Below are positions 41,907-50,668 of a DNA stretch of 50,668 bases, piece after piece. The DNA is from Luteimonas rhizosphaerae (GTDB lineage Bacteria; Pseudomonadota; Gammaproteobacteria; Xanthomonadales; Xanthomonadaceae), in contig NZ_NRQR01000023.1 of the NCBI RefSeq assembly GCF_002849595.1, positions 1-50,668 of the forward strand, given 5' to 3'. Under the pieces are notes generated by a model that did no database searches, was not told the origin of the DNA, and saw only the letters and a list, made by a program, of their open reading frames with translations. Position 1 is the stretch's first letter; the number at the start of each line of letters is the position of its first letter. The translations under genes and the position numbers were made by a program.

Positions 41907-43256
41907 TCAGGCGGCAGCGGCGCGCACGGCGTCGGCCAGGGGATCGAGGGTCGATTGCATCAGCGCGTCGTCGTCGGCCTCGACCGTGACGCGGACCACG
42001 GGCTCGGTGCCCGACGGACGCAGGAACGCGCGTCCGCGGCCCTGCACCGCGGCCTGGGCGGCCGCGAGCGCGGCCTGGACGGCGGGCGCCTCGGCGGGCT
42101 TCGCGGTGCCGGCGTAACGCACGTTGACGGTCTTCTGCGGCACCTTCGACAGGCCGCGCAGCGCTTCCTGCAGGCCGATGCCGCGACGGCGCAGCACTTC
42201 GAGCACCTGCAGTGCACTGATGATGCCGTCGCCGGTGGTCGCACGATCCAGGCACAGCAGATGCCCGGAGGTTTCGCCACCCAGGACGCCGTCGTGTTCG
42301 AGCAGCATCTTGTGCACGTAGCGGTCGCCGACCTTGGCGCGCGCGAAGCCGATACCGGCCTCGCCGAACGCGCGTTCGAGACCGAAATTGCTCATCAGCG
42401 TGCCGATCACCGGGCCCTGCAGCCGGCCGGACTGCTGCCAGTCGCTGGCGAGCACGTACAGCAGGTCGTCGCCGTCGCGCACGGTGCCGTTGCTGTCGAC
42501 GAACAGCACGCGATCGCCGTCTCCGTCGAAGGCGATGCCGAGGTTCGCACCGCTGTGGGCGACGCGCGCGGCCAACGCCTCGGGATGGGTCGAACCGACA
42601 CCGTCGTTGATGTTGACGCCGTTGGGCTCCGCGCCGATGACCTCGACCTGCGCGCCCAGTTCGCGCAACACGATGGGGCCGACCTGATAGGTCGCGCCAT
42701 TGGCGCAATCGACGACGATGCGCATGCCGCCCAGGTCGAAGCCGCGCGGCACCGAACTCTTGCAGGCCTCGACGTAGCGACCGACCGCGTCGCGCGTGCG
42801 CACGGCCTTGCCGAGTTTTTCGGACGCCACGGTGCGGAACGGCGACTCCAGCGCGGCTTCGATCGCCAGCTCGGTCGCGTCGTCGAGCTTCTCGCCCTGC
42901 GCGGAGAAGAACTTGATGCCGTTGTCGTGGTGCGGATTGTGCGAGGCGGAGATGACGATGCCGCCATCGGCGCCGAGCGAGCGCGTCAGATGCGCGACGG
43001 CGGGCGTCGGCATCGGGCCCATCAGCTGCACGTCGACACCGGCCGCGACCAGCCCGGCTTCCAGCGCCGCCTCGAACATGTAGTTGGAGATGCGCGTGTC
43101 CTTGCCGATCACCACCTGCGGCCGGCGCCAGGCACCAGCGCGCGAATGCAGCGCGTGGCCGTAGGCGTTGCCGAGGCGCAGCACGAAATCGGCCGAGATC
43201 GCACCCTCGCCCACCCGGCCGCGAATGCCGTCGGTGCCGAAATACTTGCGTGTCAT
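41907..43256 (-). CDS. glmM: Phosphoglucosamine mutase
   Basis: GlmM converts glucosamine 6-phosphate to glucosamine 1-phosphate for UDP-GlcNAc, peptidoglycan and lipopolysaccharide synthesis. The 449-residue protein has the phosphoserine loop [17 protein letters not shown] (Ser105), the metal-binding DGDGDR loop ([13 protein letters not shown]), the substrate loop GGETSGHL, and the phosphate-binding [11 protein letters not shown] near the C-terminus. It starts 13 bases downstream of accD on the same strand. Confidence 0.97.
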   Translation of the reverse strand: MTRKYFGTDGIRGRVGEGAISADFVLRLGNAYGHALHSRAGAWRRPQVVIGKDTRISNYMFEAALEAGLVAAGVDVQLMGPMPTPAVAHLTRSLGADGGIVISASHNPHHDNGIKFFSAQGEKLDDATELAIEAALESPFRTVASEKLGKAVRTRDAVGRYVEACKSSVPRGFDLGGMRIVVDCANGATYQVGPIVLRELGAQVEVIGAEPNGVNINDGVGSTHPEALAARVAHSGANLGIAFDGDGDRVLFVDSNGTVRDGDDLLYVLASDWQQSGRLQGPVIGTLMSNFGLERAFGEAGIGFARAKVGDRYVHKMLLEHDGVLGGETSGHLLCLDRATTGDGIISALQVLEVLRRRGIGLQEALRGLSKVPQKTVNVRYAGTAKPAEAPAVQAALAAAQAAVQGRGRAFLRPSGTEPVVRVTVEADDDALMQSTLDPLADAVRAAAA

Positions 43257-43269
43257 GGCGTCTCCGGAG

Positions 43270-44160
<891 letters not shown>

Positions 44161-44301
44161 GGCGTCTCACTCTTGCGTCCGCCCGTCAGGGCGTGAAGCG
44201 CGGGAGTTTAGCGCACCGCCCGAGTCCGACCGTTCGCCCCGGACGCACCGCGGCCGGGGCGCGGTTCCAGCCTGTTCAGCTCGCCGCGCGCCGAAGCCCG
44301 G

Positions 44302-45080
44302 TCAGGCCGGCGTGTCGAGCGCCTCGCGCAGCGGAACGAGGAAGGCCTTGGCGCGCGAGCCCGCGTCCTCGGCATCGACCGCACCGTCGAGGGCCGCGAC
44401 CAGGGCACTGCCCACGACCACGCCATCGGCGTCGACCGCCATCGCCGCGGCGCTCGCCGCGTCGCGGATGCCGAAGCCCGCGACGACCGGCGCGACGCTG
44501 GCCTGGCGCAGCTGGCGCAACCGCGTCGAGGCCTGCACCGTGTCGAGCCGGTCGGATGCCCCGGTCACGCCGGCGAAGCTGACGTAGTACAGATACCCCT
44601 GCGCCTGCGCGCACAACGCGTCGAGCCGCACGTCGGTGGTCCGTGGGCGGCGAAGCCGGCGCGGAACTCCCCTGCTTCTTCCGGGGGCAGATCGACGAGC
44701 AGCACGCCATCGACACCGGCCGCCTGCGCGTCCGCCGCGAACGGCGCGGCGCCGCGGATGTCGATCGGATTGAGATAGCCCATCAGCACGACCGGCGTGA
44801 TGTCGTCCTGCGTGCGGAACTCGCGTACGGCGTCGAGCACGTAGGCCATGCCCGCGCCCCGCCCCAGCGCGCGCTCGGAACTGCGCTGGATCGTCGGGCC
44901 GTCGGCCATCGGATCGGAGAACGGCACGCCGAGCTCGATGACGTCGGCCCCGGCCGCGACCAGGGCGTGCATCACCGGCACGGTCGCTTCGAGCGAAGGA
45001 TCGCCAGCGGTGAAGAACGGGATCAGGGCCTTGCGGCCGGCGTTGCTGAGCGCGGCGAAACGGGTATCGATGCGGGACAT
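44302..45080 (-). pseudogene. trpA: Tryptophan synthase alpha chain, broken by a frameshifting deletion
   Basis: TrpA cleaves indole-3-glycerol phosphate to indole, which is passed to TrpB. The N-terminal part (45080 to about 44641) reads [20 protein letters not shown] and holds both catalytic acids, in [16 protein letters not shown]. After His146 and two bases of the next codon, the homologous reading jumps to another frame: [20 protein letters not shown] to the stop at 44302. Relatives have about nine residues between these parts (pattern LALIVLASP). Restoring 28 nt makes the gene 807 bases and 268 residues, the family length. As read, the protein ends near 44565 at 171 residues with a false tail. 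Either a true pseudogene or an assembly gap. Confidence 0.9.
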
Positions 45081-45189
45081 GGCAATGAACTCTTCGAACG
45101 CATGGAACATGAAAGAAGGTGTGCGCTCGAGCCGGCGACGCACGATGACGGTTGCGATAACGAGGGAAACCAGGACAAGGGCGGTGACG

Positions 45190-45726
45190 TCAGGCGCAGC
45201 CTTCGCTCAGCCTCACCGCATCAATCTGCCACCAGAGGATGACGTCGACGAATCGGCCATCCGCGATCTGGACGCGGATCGCGCGACTCCGTAGTACGTC
45301 GTACCAGTTGACGGAGTAGCCACCCGGCCAGTGGTACTTGTGTTCTTCGATGATCACGCCGGAGGGCAGCCGCGCCATGGCCTCGGCCATGCGCATTCCC
45401 GTTCGCAATCCGAACGGTGCGCGGGGCTCCAGCGTCGGTACAACGGCGTGGGACGAGAAGATCTCGAATCGCGCGATCCGCCCGTCCCTGACCATCATGG
45501 AGATGCCCTCTGGGAGACTGCCTCCCAGCACTTGCGTGCACGCCGTCGGCTCAGGCCAGTCCTCCATACGCCAACGAGGATCGCCAGGCGGAATCGGAAA
45601 CGGATCGCCGATACGCAGGCCGGAAACGCTGTCGGTCAATCCAGCCGGGCCGGCGACTGGCGTCTGTGCGGAGGATGTGGCGGCAGCCAGTGCGGCAGTC
45701 ACAAGGAATGCCGCGGTGAACCTCAC
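45190..45726 (-). CDS. Secreted protein of unknown function in the trp cluster
   Basis: I do not know a function for this protein. The GTG at 45726 overlaps the trpB stop and has GGGAGGG about ten bases upstream, so it is translationally coupled to trpB. The 178-residue product has a signal peptide ([20 protein letters not shown]) and then a probable periplasmic domain with [16 protein letters not shown], a cysteine in [53 protein letters not shown] and a C-terminal LSEGC. The two cysteines, one early and one three bases from the end, could form a disulfide. The pattern resembles uncharacterised exported proteins of this family of bacteria that end in EGC. Confidence 0.75.
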   Translation of the reverse strand: MRFTAAFLVTAALAAATSSAQTPVAGPAGLTDSVSGLRIGDPFPIPPGDPRWRMEDWPEPTACTQVLGGSLPEGISMMVRDGRIARFEIFSSHAVVPTLEPRAPFGLRTGMRMAEAMARLPSGVIIEEHKYHWPGGYSVNWYDVLRSRAIRVQIADGRFVDVILWWQIDAVRLSEGCA

Positions 45727-46940
45727 AACACGAAGCCCTCCCGCTGCGCGATCGTGTGGACGTCCTTGTCGCCGCGGCCGGACAGGTTGGCGAGCACGAG
45801 CGCGTCCTTCGGCAATTCGCGGGCCAGCTTGATCGCCTGCGCGATCGCGTGGCTGGATTCGAGCGCGGCGAGGATGCCTTCGGTCCGGGCCAGCTGGTGG
45901 AACGCGGCCAGCGCTTCGTCGTCGGTGATGCCGACGTACTGCGCGCGGCCGGCGTCGGCGAGGAAGGAATGCTCGGGTCCGACGCCCGGGTAATCGAGGC
46001 CGGCGGAGACCGAATGCGTTTCGGTGATCTGGCCATCGTCGTCGCAGATCACGTAGGTGCGGTTTCCGTGCAGCACGCCCGGGCGACCGGCGGCGATCGA
46101 GGCCGCGTGCCGGCCGGTGTCGATGCCGTCGCCTGCGGCTTCGGCGCCGACGATGCGCACATCGCGATCGTTGAGAAACGCATGGAACAGGCCGATCGCG
46201 TTGCTGCCGCCGCCGACGCAGGCCGTGATCGCATCCGGCAGACGGCCGTACTCGGCCAGCATCTGCTCGCGTGCTTCGCGGCCGACGATCGCGTTGAAGT
46301 CGCGGACCATGCGCGGATACGGATCGGGACCGGCGACGGTGCCGATGATGTAGAAGGTGTCGGCGATATTGGTCACCCAGTCGCGCATTGCCTCGTTGAG
46401 CGCGTCCTTGAGCGTCGCCGAGCCGCTGGTCACCGGCACCACGGTCGCGCCGAGCAACTGCATCCGGTAGACGTTGATCTTCTGGCGCTCGATATCGGTC
46501 GCGCCCATGTAGACCACGCATTCCAGGCCCAGCCGCGCGGCGACGGTCGCGCTGGCCACGCCGTGCTGGCCAGCACCGGTCTCGGCGATGATCCGGGTCT
46601 TGCCCATGCGGCTGGCGAGCAGTGCCTGGCCGACAGTGTTGTTGATCTTGTGCGCGCCGGTGTGGTTCAGGTCCTCGCGCTTGAGCAGGATACGCGCGCC
46701 GCCGACCGCGTCGCTGAGCCGCTCGGCGTGATAGATCGGGCTCGGCCGGCCGACGTAATGCGCCAGATCCTTGTCGAAGGCCTGCTGGAACGCGGGATCG
46801 GCCCGGGCGGTGTCGTAGGCCGCCGCGAGTTCGGCGATCGGCCCCATCAGGGTCTCGGCGACGTAACGCCCGCCGTAGCGGCCGAAATGGCCGTCGGCAT
46901 CCGGGTAGGCGTGGAAATCGGGAATCGGTGCTGCGGACAT
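45723..46940 (-). CDS. trpB: Tryptophan synthase beta chain
   Basis: TrpB joins indole and serine to form tryptophan with PLP. The 405-residue protein has the PLP lysine Lys98 in [11 protein letters not shown], the catalytic Glu in [12 protein letters not shown], the phosphate-binding loop [10 protein letters not shown] and the substrate loop around [10 protein letters not shown], all intact. It is the first gene of a unit running trpB, the unknown secreted gene, then the broken trpA. A LysR gene is divergent. Confidence 0.97.
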   Translation of the reverse strand: MSAAPIPDFHAYPDADGHFGRYGGRYVAETLMGPIAELAAAYDTARADPAFQQAFDKDLAHYVGRPSPIYHAERLSDAVGGARILLKREDLNHTGAHKINNTVGQALLASRMGKTRIIAETGAGQHGVASATVAARLGLECVVYMGATDIERQKINVYRMQLLGATVVPVTSGSATLKDALNEAMRDWVTNIADTFYIIGTVAGPDPYPRMVRDFNAIVGREAREQMLAEYGRLPDAITACVGGGSNAIGLFHAFLNDRDVRIVGAEAAGDGIDTGRHAASIAAGRPGVLHGNRTYVICDDDGQITETHSVSAGLDYPGVGPEHSFLADAGRAQYVGITDDEALAAFHQLARTEGILAALESSHAIAQAIKLARELPKDALVLANLSGRGDKDVHTIAQREGFVL

Positions 46941-47046
46941 GGCGGTGGACGGCGGGCCGTCTGGATCGGGGGAGAACGCACTCTAGCGCACGCATCGCCT
47001 CGACAGAATCGATAAGATCGCGTCGATACGTCAGGAAAACTCACCA
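46941..47046. promoter_or_regulatory. Divergent trpB/LysR control region
   Basis: This 106-base spacer lies between trpB (minus) and a LysR-type regulator (plus). It contains ATCGA (47008-47012) and TCGAT (47023-47027), an inverted repeat with ten bases between the arms, with a further ATCG inside. TAAGAT (47013-47018) within it is a candidate -10 for the regulator. LysR regulators usually bind interrupted dyads in such spacers, so this is the best operator candidate. Confidence 0.5.
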
Positions 47047-47931
47047 ATGCCGCTGCCCGCACTGCCACCGCTCAATGCGATCCGCGCGTTCGAGGCCGCG
47101 GCGCGCCTCGGCAGCCTGAGCCGCGCGGCCGACGAACTCCACGTGACCCACGGCGCGGTCAGTCGCCAGGTGCGGCTGCTCGAAGAAGCCATCGGCACCG
47201 CATTGTTCACGCGCGCGGGGCGCGGCCTGCGCCTGACCGATGCCGGTATGCGGCTGCGCGACGCAGCCGGCGACGCTTTCGACCAGCTGCGCGGCGCGAT
47301 CACCACGATCCAGCGCACCGCGGGCAGCAGCGCTCTGGTGCTTGGCTGCCCCGGCAGTCTGCTGGCGCGCTGGATGATTCCGCGGCTGCCGGACCTAGCC
47401 ACCGCCCTGCCCGCGCTGACCCTGCACCTGTCGCCGCACGAGGGCGCATTCCCGCCGACGCTCGCCGGTATCGACGCGGCGCTGCTGATCGGCGCGGCGC
47501 CCTGGCCCGACACCTGGCGGGTGCAGCCACTGGCGGCCGAGCGGATCGGGCCGGTGCTGAGCCCGCGTGTGGCCGACGCCGCGCGGCTCGCGGCGCTGTC
47601 GCCCGCGCAGTTGCTGCGCGAGCCGTTGCTGCACACGACCTCGCGCCCGCAGGCCTGGCCGATCTGGGCGGCGCGGTCGGGCGTCGATGCCGCGCCGCGA
47701 CTCGGGACCGGCTTCGAGCACCTGTATTTCCTGCTCGAAGCGGCGACGGCCGGTCTCGGCGTCGCGATCGCGCCGCAGGAGCTGGTCGCCGGCGACATCG
47801 CCGCGGGCCGGCTGCTCGCGCCCTGGGGCTTCGTCGAAACGGACGCGCACTGGGTGCTGGCCACGCGACGCGACGACACCGATGCGCGGCTCGATCAGCT
47901 GACGACGTGGCTCAGAACGCAGCTGGCATGA
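47047..47931 (+). CDS. LysR-type transcriptional regulator, possibly TrpI-like
   Basis: This 294-residue LysR-family regulator has an N-terminal winged helix (PPLNAIRAFEAAARLGSLSR, then AADELHVTHGAVSRQVRLLE) and a periplasmic-binding-type effector domain from about residue 95. The N-terminus and GAVSRQVRLLEEAIG pattern fit the GcvA/AmpR/TrpI branch. Divergence from trpB suggests it controls trpBA, as TrpI does in Pseudomonas in response to indoleglycerol phosphate. That role is inferred from position only. AGGAAA lies nine bases upstream of the ATG. Confidence 0.9.
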   Translation: MPLPALPPLNAIRAFEAAARLGSLSRAADELHVTHGAVSRQVRLLEEAIGTALFTRAGRGLRLTDAGMRLRDAAGDAFDQLRGAITTIQRTAGSSALVLGCPGSLLARWMIPRLPDLATALPALTLHLSPHEGAFPPTLAGIDAALLIGAAPWPDTWRVQPLAAERIGPVLSPRVADAARLAALSPAQLLREPLLHTTSRPQAWPIWAARSGVDAAPRLGTGFEHLYFLLEAATAGLGVAIAPQELVAGDIAAGRLLAPWGFVETDAHWVLATRRDDTDARLDQLTTWLRTQLA

Positions 47932-48248
47932 GCGTTCCCGCGCGTGCGCAGCTGTCGGCATCGGCGGGGCCATGACGGAGCATGCAGGAGCGCGCGCGAC
48001 CAGGCGTTTCCCTGCGACGTCTCATCGCGCGCAAGCGCGCTCCGACAGAGGATGACGGCGGGGTCGGCCGCGACCTGGCCATGCGCGCGACGCTCCGCGA
48101 GTCGACACATTGCCGAACGCAGCTGCCCTGCAGGAGCACGCTCGCGCGCGACTGGGGACATCCTCGCGAGGCCCTGCCGCGCGCCTACCGCCGGCCTCTT
48201 CCGTCGGCACGATGGCCGATGGCGCCACCGCCCGCGCAGCGGCATGCG
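47932..48248. repeat. Gene-free spacer with REP-like inverted repeat units
   Basis: No gene is supported in these 317 bases between the convergent LysR and trpF genes. TGCAGGAGCGCGC (from 47983) and, inverted, the sequence ending at 48047 (TGTCGGAGCGCGCTTGCGCG on the minus strand) form a head-to-head pair. A third related unit begins TGCAGGAGCACGCTCGCGCG at 48129. The shared core is TGnnGGAGCnCGC followed by a short GC palindrome and GCGA. This is the look of REP elements, which are dispersed in Xanthomonadaceae and Pseudomonas and often moved by RAYT transposases. No transposase is in the window. Confidence 0.6.
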
Positions 48249-48884
48249 TTATCGCGCGCTGCGCACCGCGTCGACGAATGCGCGCATCCGCGCGGCCTCC
48301 TTGATGCCGGGCGTGGATTCGATGCCGCTGGAGACGTCGACCCCGTCGGGGCGCGCGGTGGCGATCGCCTGCGCGACGTTGCCCGCATCCAGGCCACCCG
48401 CCAGCCAGAACGGCCGGTCCAGCGCCTGCGGCAGCGCCTGCCAGTCGAACGCATGCCCGCCGCCGCCGGGCGCGCCGGCCGCGTGACCGTCGAACAGGAA
48501 TGCGGCCGCGGTCGGGAATGCCGGCAGCGAGGCCAGCGCAGCGGCCGGATCCCCACCCATCGCGATCGCCTTCCAGTACGGCAGGCCGAAGTCGCGACAG
48601 AACGCGTCGTCTTCGCCGCCGTGGAACTGCAGCACCTCGGGCGCGAGCGTCTCGACGACGGCCGCGACCTCGGCGGCCGGGTTGTCCATCATCAACGCGA
48701 CCAGCGCGACCTGCGCCGGCACCGAGGCCCGCAGCGCGCGCGCGGCGTCGAGGGTCAGCCGGCGGCTGCTGCGCGCAGCGAACACGAAGCCGATGCAGTC
48801 GACGCCGAGCGCGACCGCCGCGTCGATATCCGCGGCACGGGTCAGGCCGCAGAACTTGATCCGCGTGGCCGGCGATGCGCTCAT
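48249..48884 (-). CDS. trpF: Phosphoribosylanthranilate isomerase
   Basis: TrpF carries out the Amadori rearrangement of phosphoribosylanthranilate in tryptophan synthesis. The 211-residue barrel has the general base Cys12 (IKFCGLTR), the general acid Asp132 ([15 protein letters not shown]) and the phosphate-binding ends [12 protein letters not shown] and [16 protein letters not shown]. It starts in an ATGA overlap with truA. Confidence 0.96.
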   Translation of the reverse strand: MSASPATRIKFCGLTRAADIDAAVALGVDCIGFVFAARSSRRLTLDAARALRASVPAQVALVALMMDNPAAEVAAVVETLAPEVLQFHGGEDDAFCRDFGLPYWKAIAMGGDPAAALASLPAFPTAAAFLFDGHAAGAPGGGGHAFDWQALPQALDRPFWLAGGLDAGNVAQAIATARPDGVDVSSGIESTPGIKEAARMRAFVDAVRSAR

Positions 48885-49669
48885 GCGGCGAGCGTCACTT
48901 CGGCCGGCAGTCCCCACGCGGGCTCGTACAGCGGCCCGAGAAAGACCAGACCCGCCGACGGCGCGGTCGGTCCGGCGACGGTGCGGTCGCGGCCGGCCAG
49001 CAGCGCGCCGATCCACGCCTCGGGCTGCGCCCCGGCGCCCACTTCCAGCAGCGACCCGACGATGTTGCGCACCATGTGGTGCAGGAACGCATTCGCCTGC
49101 ACCTCGACGATCACCTCGTCCTCGTCCCGCCGCACCGAGATGCGCTGCAGGTTGCGGCGCGCGTGCGGCGCCTGGCAGTGCACGGTGCGGAAAGCGGAGA
49201 AATCCAGCTCGCCAATCAGCACCTGCGCCGCGCGATGCATCGCGTCGGCGTCGAGCGGCCGCGCTTCCCACGACAAGTACTGGCGGTGCAGCGCCGGACG
49301 GATCAGGCGATTGAGGATGCGGTAGCGGTACTGGCGCGCGCGCGCCGAGAACCGGGCGCTGAACTCGTACGGCATCGGCTGGCACCAGCGCACGCAGACC
49401 TGCGGCGGCAGCAGCGACGTGGTGCCCAGCATCCAGGCGCGCGGCGTGCGCGTGGCCTCGCTGTCGAAATGCACGACCTGGCAGCGTGCGTGCACGCCGG
49501 CGTCGGTACGGCCCGAGCAGGTGGTGCCGACGGGATGGTCGGCGATCCGCGACAGCGCCGTTTCCAGCGCCGCCTGTACCGACTCGTTGCCGCCCTCGCC
49601 CGCCTTGCTCAGGCGCTGCCAGCCGAGGAAGCCATGGCCGTCGTATTCGACGCCAATCGCGTACCGCAC
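48881..49669 (-). CDS. truA: tRNA pseudouridine(38-40) synthase TruA
   Basis: TruA makes pseudouridine at positions 38-40 of the tRNA anticodon stem-loop. The GTG at 49669 gives 262 residues starting [18 protein letters not shown], with catalytic Asp56 in [31 protein letters not shown] and [19 protein letters not shown] are also family motifs. The ribosome binding site TGAGG includes the fimV stop codon eight bases upstream, so truA is probably coupled to fimV. Confidence 0.96.
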   Translation of the reverse strand: MRYAIGVEYDGHGFLGWQRLSKAGEGGNESVQAALETALSRIADHPVGTTCSGRTDAGVHARCQVVHFDSEATRTPRAWMLGTTSLLPPQVCVRWCQPMPYEFSARFSARARQYRYRILNRLIRPALHRQYLSWEARPLDADAMHRAAQVLIGELDFSAFRTVHCQAPHARRNLQRISVRRDEDEVIVEVQANAFLHHMVRNIVGSLLEVGAGAQPEAWIGALLAGRDRTVAGPTAPSAGLVFLGPLYEPAWGLPAEVTLAA

Positions 49670-49677
49670 CGCGCGCC

Positions 49678-50668
49678 TCAGCCCAGGGTGCGCAGCAACG
49701 CCGCGGCGTCGGCGCCGGCAGCGGCGTCCGGGCCGTCGATGACTTCCTGCAACAGGCTGCGGGCGGTCGCGGTATCGCCGAGTTCGATGTAGGCGCGGGC
49801 CAGCTCGATGCGCTCGACACCGACCGGCGCCGACTGGCCCGGCGTCGCGTCGCCGGCCGCGGGCGCCGACGGCGCGTCGGACGGCAACTCGTCGTACGGC
49901 GGCACGTCGGATTCGAGCGGCGTCGCGTCGTCGAGCGGCATCGCGTCGTCGATCGGCGCTGTCTCGTCCAATGGCGGTGCGACGGACGGAATCACCGGTT
50001 CGCGTGCAGGCGCATCGCCGGCGTGCCACGCGGGCGACGCGCCCGAAGCGACCACGGGAGCGGCCGCGGCCACTGCGGTCGGCGCGGCCTTCACGAATGC
50101 GGGCGCCGGATCCGCCGCGGGTGCGGCGCCCGAACGGGACGTGGAGCCGGTCGACGTGCCTGCCGCGAATCCCGCCGGCTTGCCCACGCGCGGCGTGGCG
50201 ACGGCACCGCCGCGACGACCGAGCAGGAAGGCCAGCGCGCCGACGACCAGCAGCGCCAGACCCAGCCAGATCCACGGGAATCCGCCACCGGCCGCCGGCG
50301 TCTGCGCATTGCTCTCGGCCATGCGCTGCTGGGCGGCGGCGAGCTCGGCATCCTTCATTTCGATGAGCTGTGCCTGCTGCGCCTGCAGTTGCTCGAGATC
50401 GGCCAGACGCGCCTTGAGTTCGTCGATTTCCGCGGTCCGCGCGGCGACGGTCTCGTTGGCCTGTTGCAGTTCCTGACGCAGCATGTCTCCCCCACCCCCG
50501 GCATCGATGCCGGATTGCGTTCCCGCCTGTTGGCCGTCACCCGACGGCGGTGTGATTTCGAGCCGCGCGTCGGCCGGTGCCCGCACGGGCGCCGGCGTTG
50601 CGGCCGCCGGCGACGCGGGTGCCGGCGTGGCGTCCTGCGTCGCCACCGGCACGTCCGGCTGCGGCGCG
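49678..50668 (-). CDS. fimV: Pilus assembly/polar hub protein FimV, C-terminal part (5' end outside the window)
   Basis: The frame is open to the right edge, so only about the last 330 residues are visible. They show a Pro/Ala linker, a coiled coil ([20 protein letters not shown], then [20 protein letters not shown]), one membrane helix ([21 protein letters not shown]), a long acidic Pro/Asp region, and the conserved C-terminal FimV/TPR-like domain ([20 protein letters not shown], then LLQEVIDG). This layout is FimV, which organises type IV pili, twitching and polar localisation in Pseudomonas and relatives. The peptidoglycan-binding LysM part should lie beyond the edge. Confidence 0.9.
   Translation of the reverse strand, partial: APQPDVPVATQDATPAPASPAAATPAPVRAPADARLEITPPSGDGQQAGTQSGIDAGGGGDMLRQELQQANETVAARTAEIDELKARLADLEQLQAQQAQLIEMKDAELAAAQQRMAESNAQTPAAGGGFPWIWLGLALLVVGALAFLLGRRGGAVATPRVGKPAGFAAGTSTGSTSRSGAAPAADPAPAFVKAAPTAVAAAAPVVASGASPAWHAGDAPAREPVIPSVAPPLDETAPIDDAMPLDDATPLESDVPPYDELPSDAPSAPAAGDATPGQSAPVGVERIELARAYIELGDTATARSLLQEVIDGPDAAAGADAAALLRTLG

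Noticed and set aside
44565..45080. Two separate short genes instead of a broken trpA, or a programmed frameshift
   Set aside because: Both pieces are collinear with one TrpA. A programmed shift would not remove nine conserved residues, and no slippery sequence is seen at the junction.

Overview
The window is a high-GC stretch of core chromosome from a gammaproteobacterium of the Xanthomonadaceae type (Lysobacter/Luteimonas/Xanthomonas relatives). The evidence is the very strong GC bias of third codon positions, frequent GTG/TTG starts, the order tpiA-secG-tRNA-Leu-nuoA..N-tRNA-fMet-rimP-nusA-infB-rbfA-truB-rpsO-pnp, and a trpF-truA-fimV cluster next to trpB/trpA. I cannot fix genus or species without a search. 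Almost everything is housekeeping. There is no phage, insertion sequence, CRISPR array, toxin-antitoxin or defence system that I can support.

Layout, left to right. (1) 1-2220, plus strand: rpsB and tsf, with a leader, an intercistronic hairpin and an intrinsic terminator. (2) 2384-3727: a divergent copper pair, a Sco-type chaperone (minus) and a PCu(A)C-type periplasmic copper chaperone (plus). (3) 3983-5687: a minus-strand PLP aminotransferase and a plus-strand DUF3293 protein. (4) 5724-12612, plus strand: the complete cytochrome c maturation operon ccmA-B-C-D-E-F-G(dsbE)-H-I, largely joined by start/stop overlaps. (5) 12937-14355, minus: a DAACS dicarboxylate symporter whose C-terminus looks frameshifted. 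(6) 14681-24095, minus: pnp, rpsO, truB, rbfA, infB, nusA, rimP and the initiator tRNA, the same gene set and order as the E. coli metY-nusA-infB-pnp region. Nearly every gene gap here holds a GC-rich hairpin. (7) 24172-39016, minus: the 14-gene nuo operon for NADH dehydrogenase I (complex I). (8) 39322-44160, minus: tRNA-Leu(GAG), secG, tpiA, a 2-oxoglutarate/Fe(II)-type oxygenase, glmM and accD. (9) 44302-49669: trpA (broken), a secreted protein of unknown function, trpB, a divergent LysR regulator (plus), an intergenic region with REP-like repeats, trpF and truA. (10) The C-terminal part of fimV runs off the right edge.

How the genes work together: the copper chaperones, the Ccm system and complex I all serve aerobic respiration (CuA loading of cytochrome oxidase, haem attachment to c-type cytochromes, NADH oxidation). 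The rpsB-tsf and rimP-to-pnp blocks supply translation, transcription elongation and RNA turnover functions. trpA/trpB/trpF belong to tryptophan synthesis.

Most notable observations: trpA reads in two frames, as if exactly 28 nt had been lost; the symporter's C-terminus becomes natural-looking after a one-base shift; the whole nuo operon sits between two tRNA genes that are near neighbours in E. coli; a translationally coupled secreted protein of unknown function lies inside the trp cluster; and NuoL carries a histidine-rich insertion. I did not find a clearly undescribed multi-gene system.
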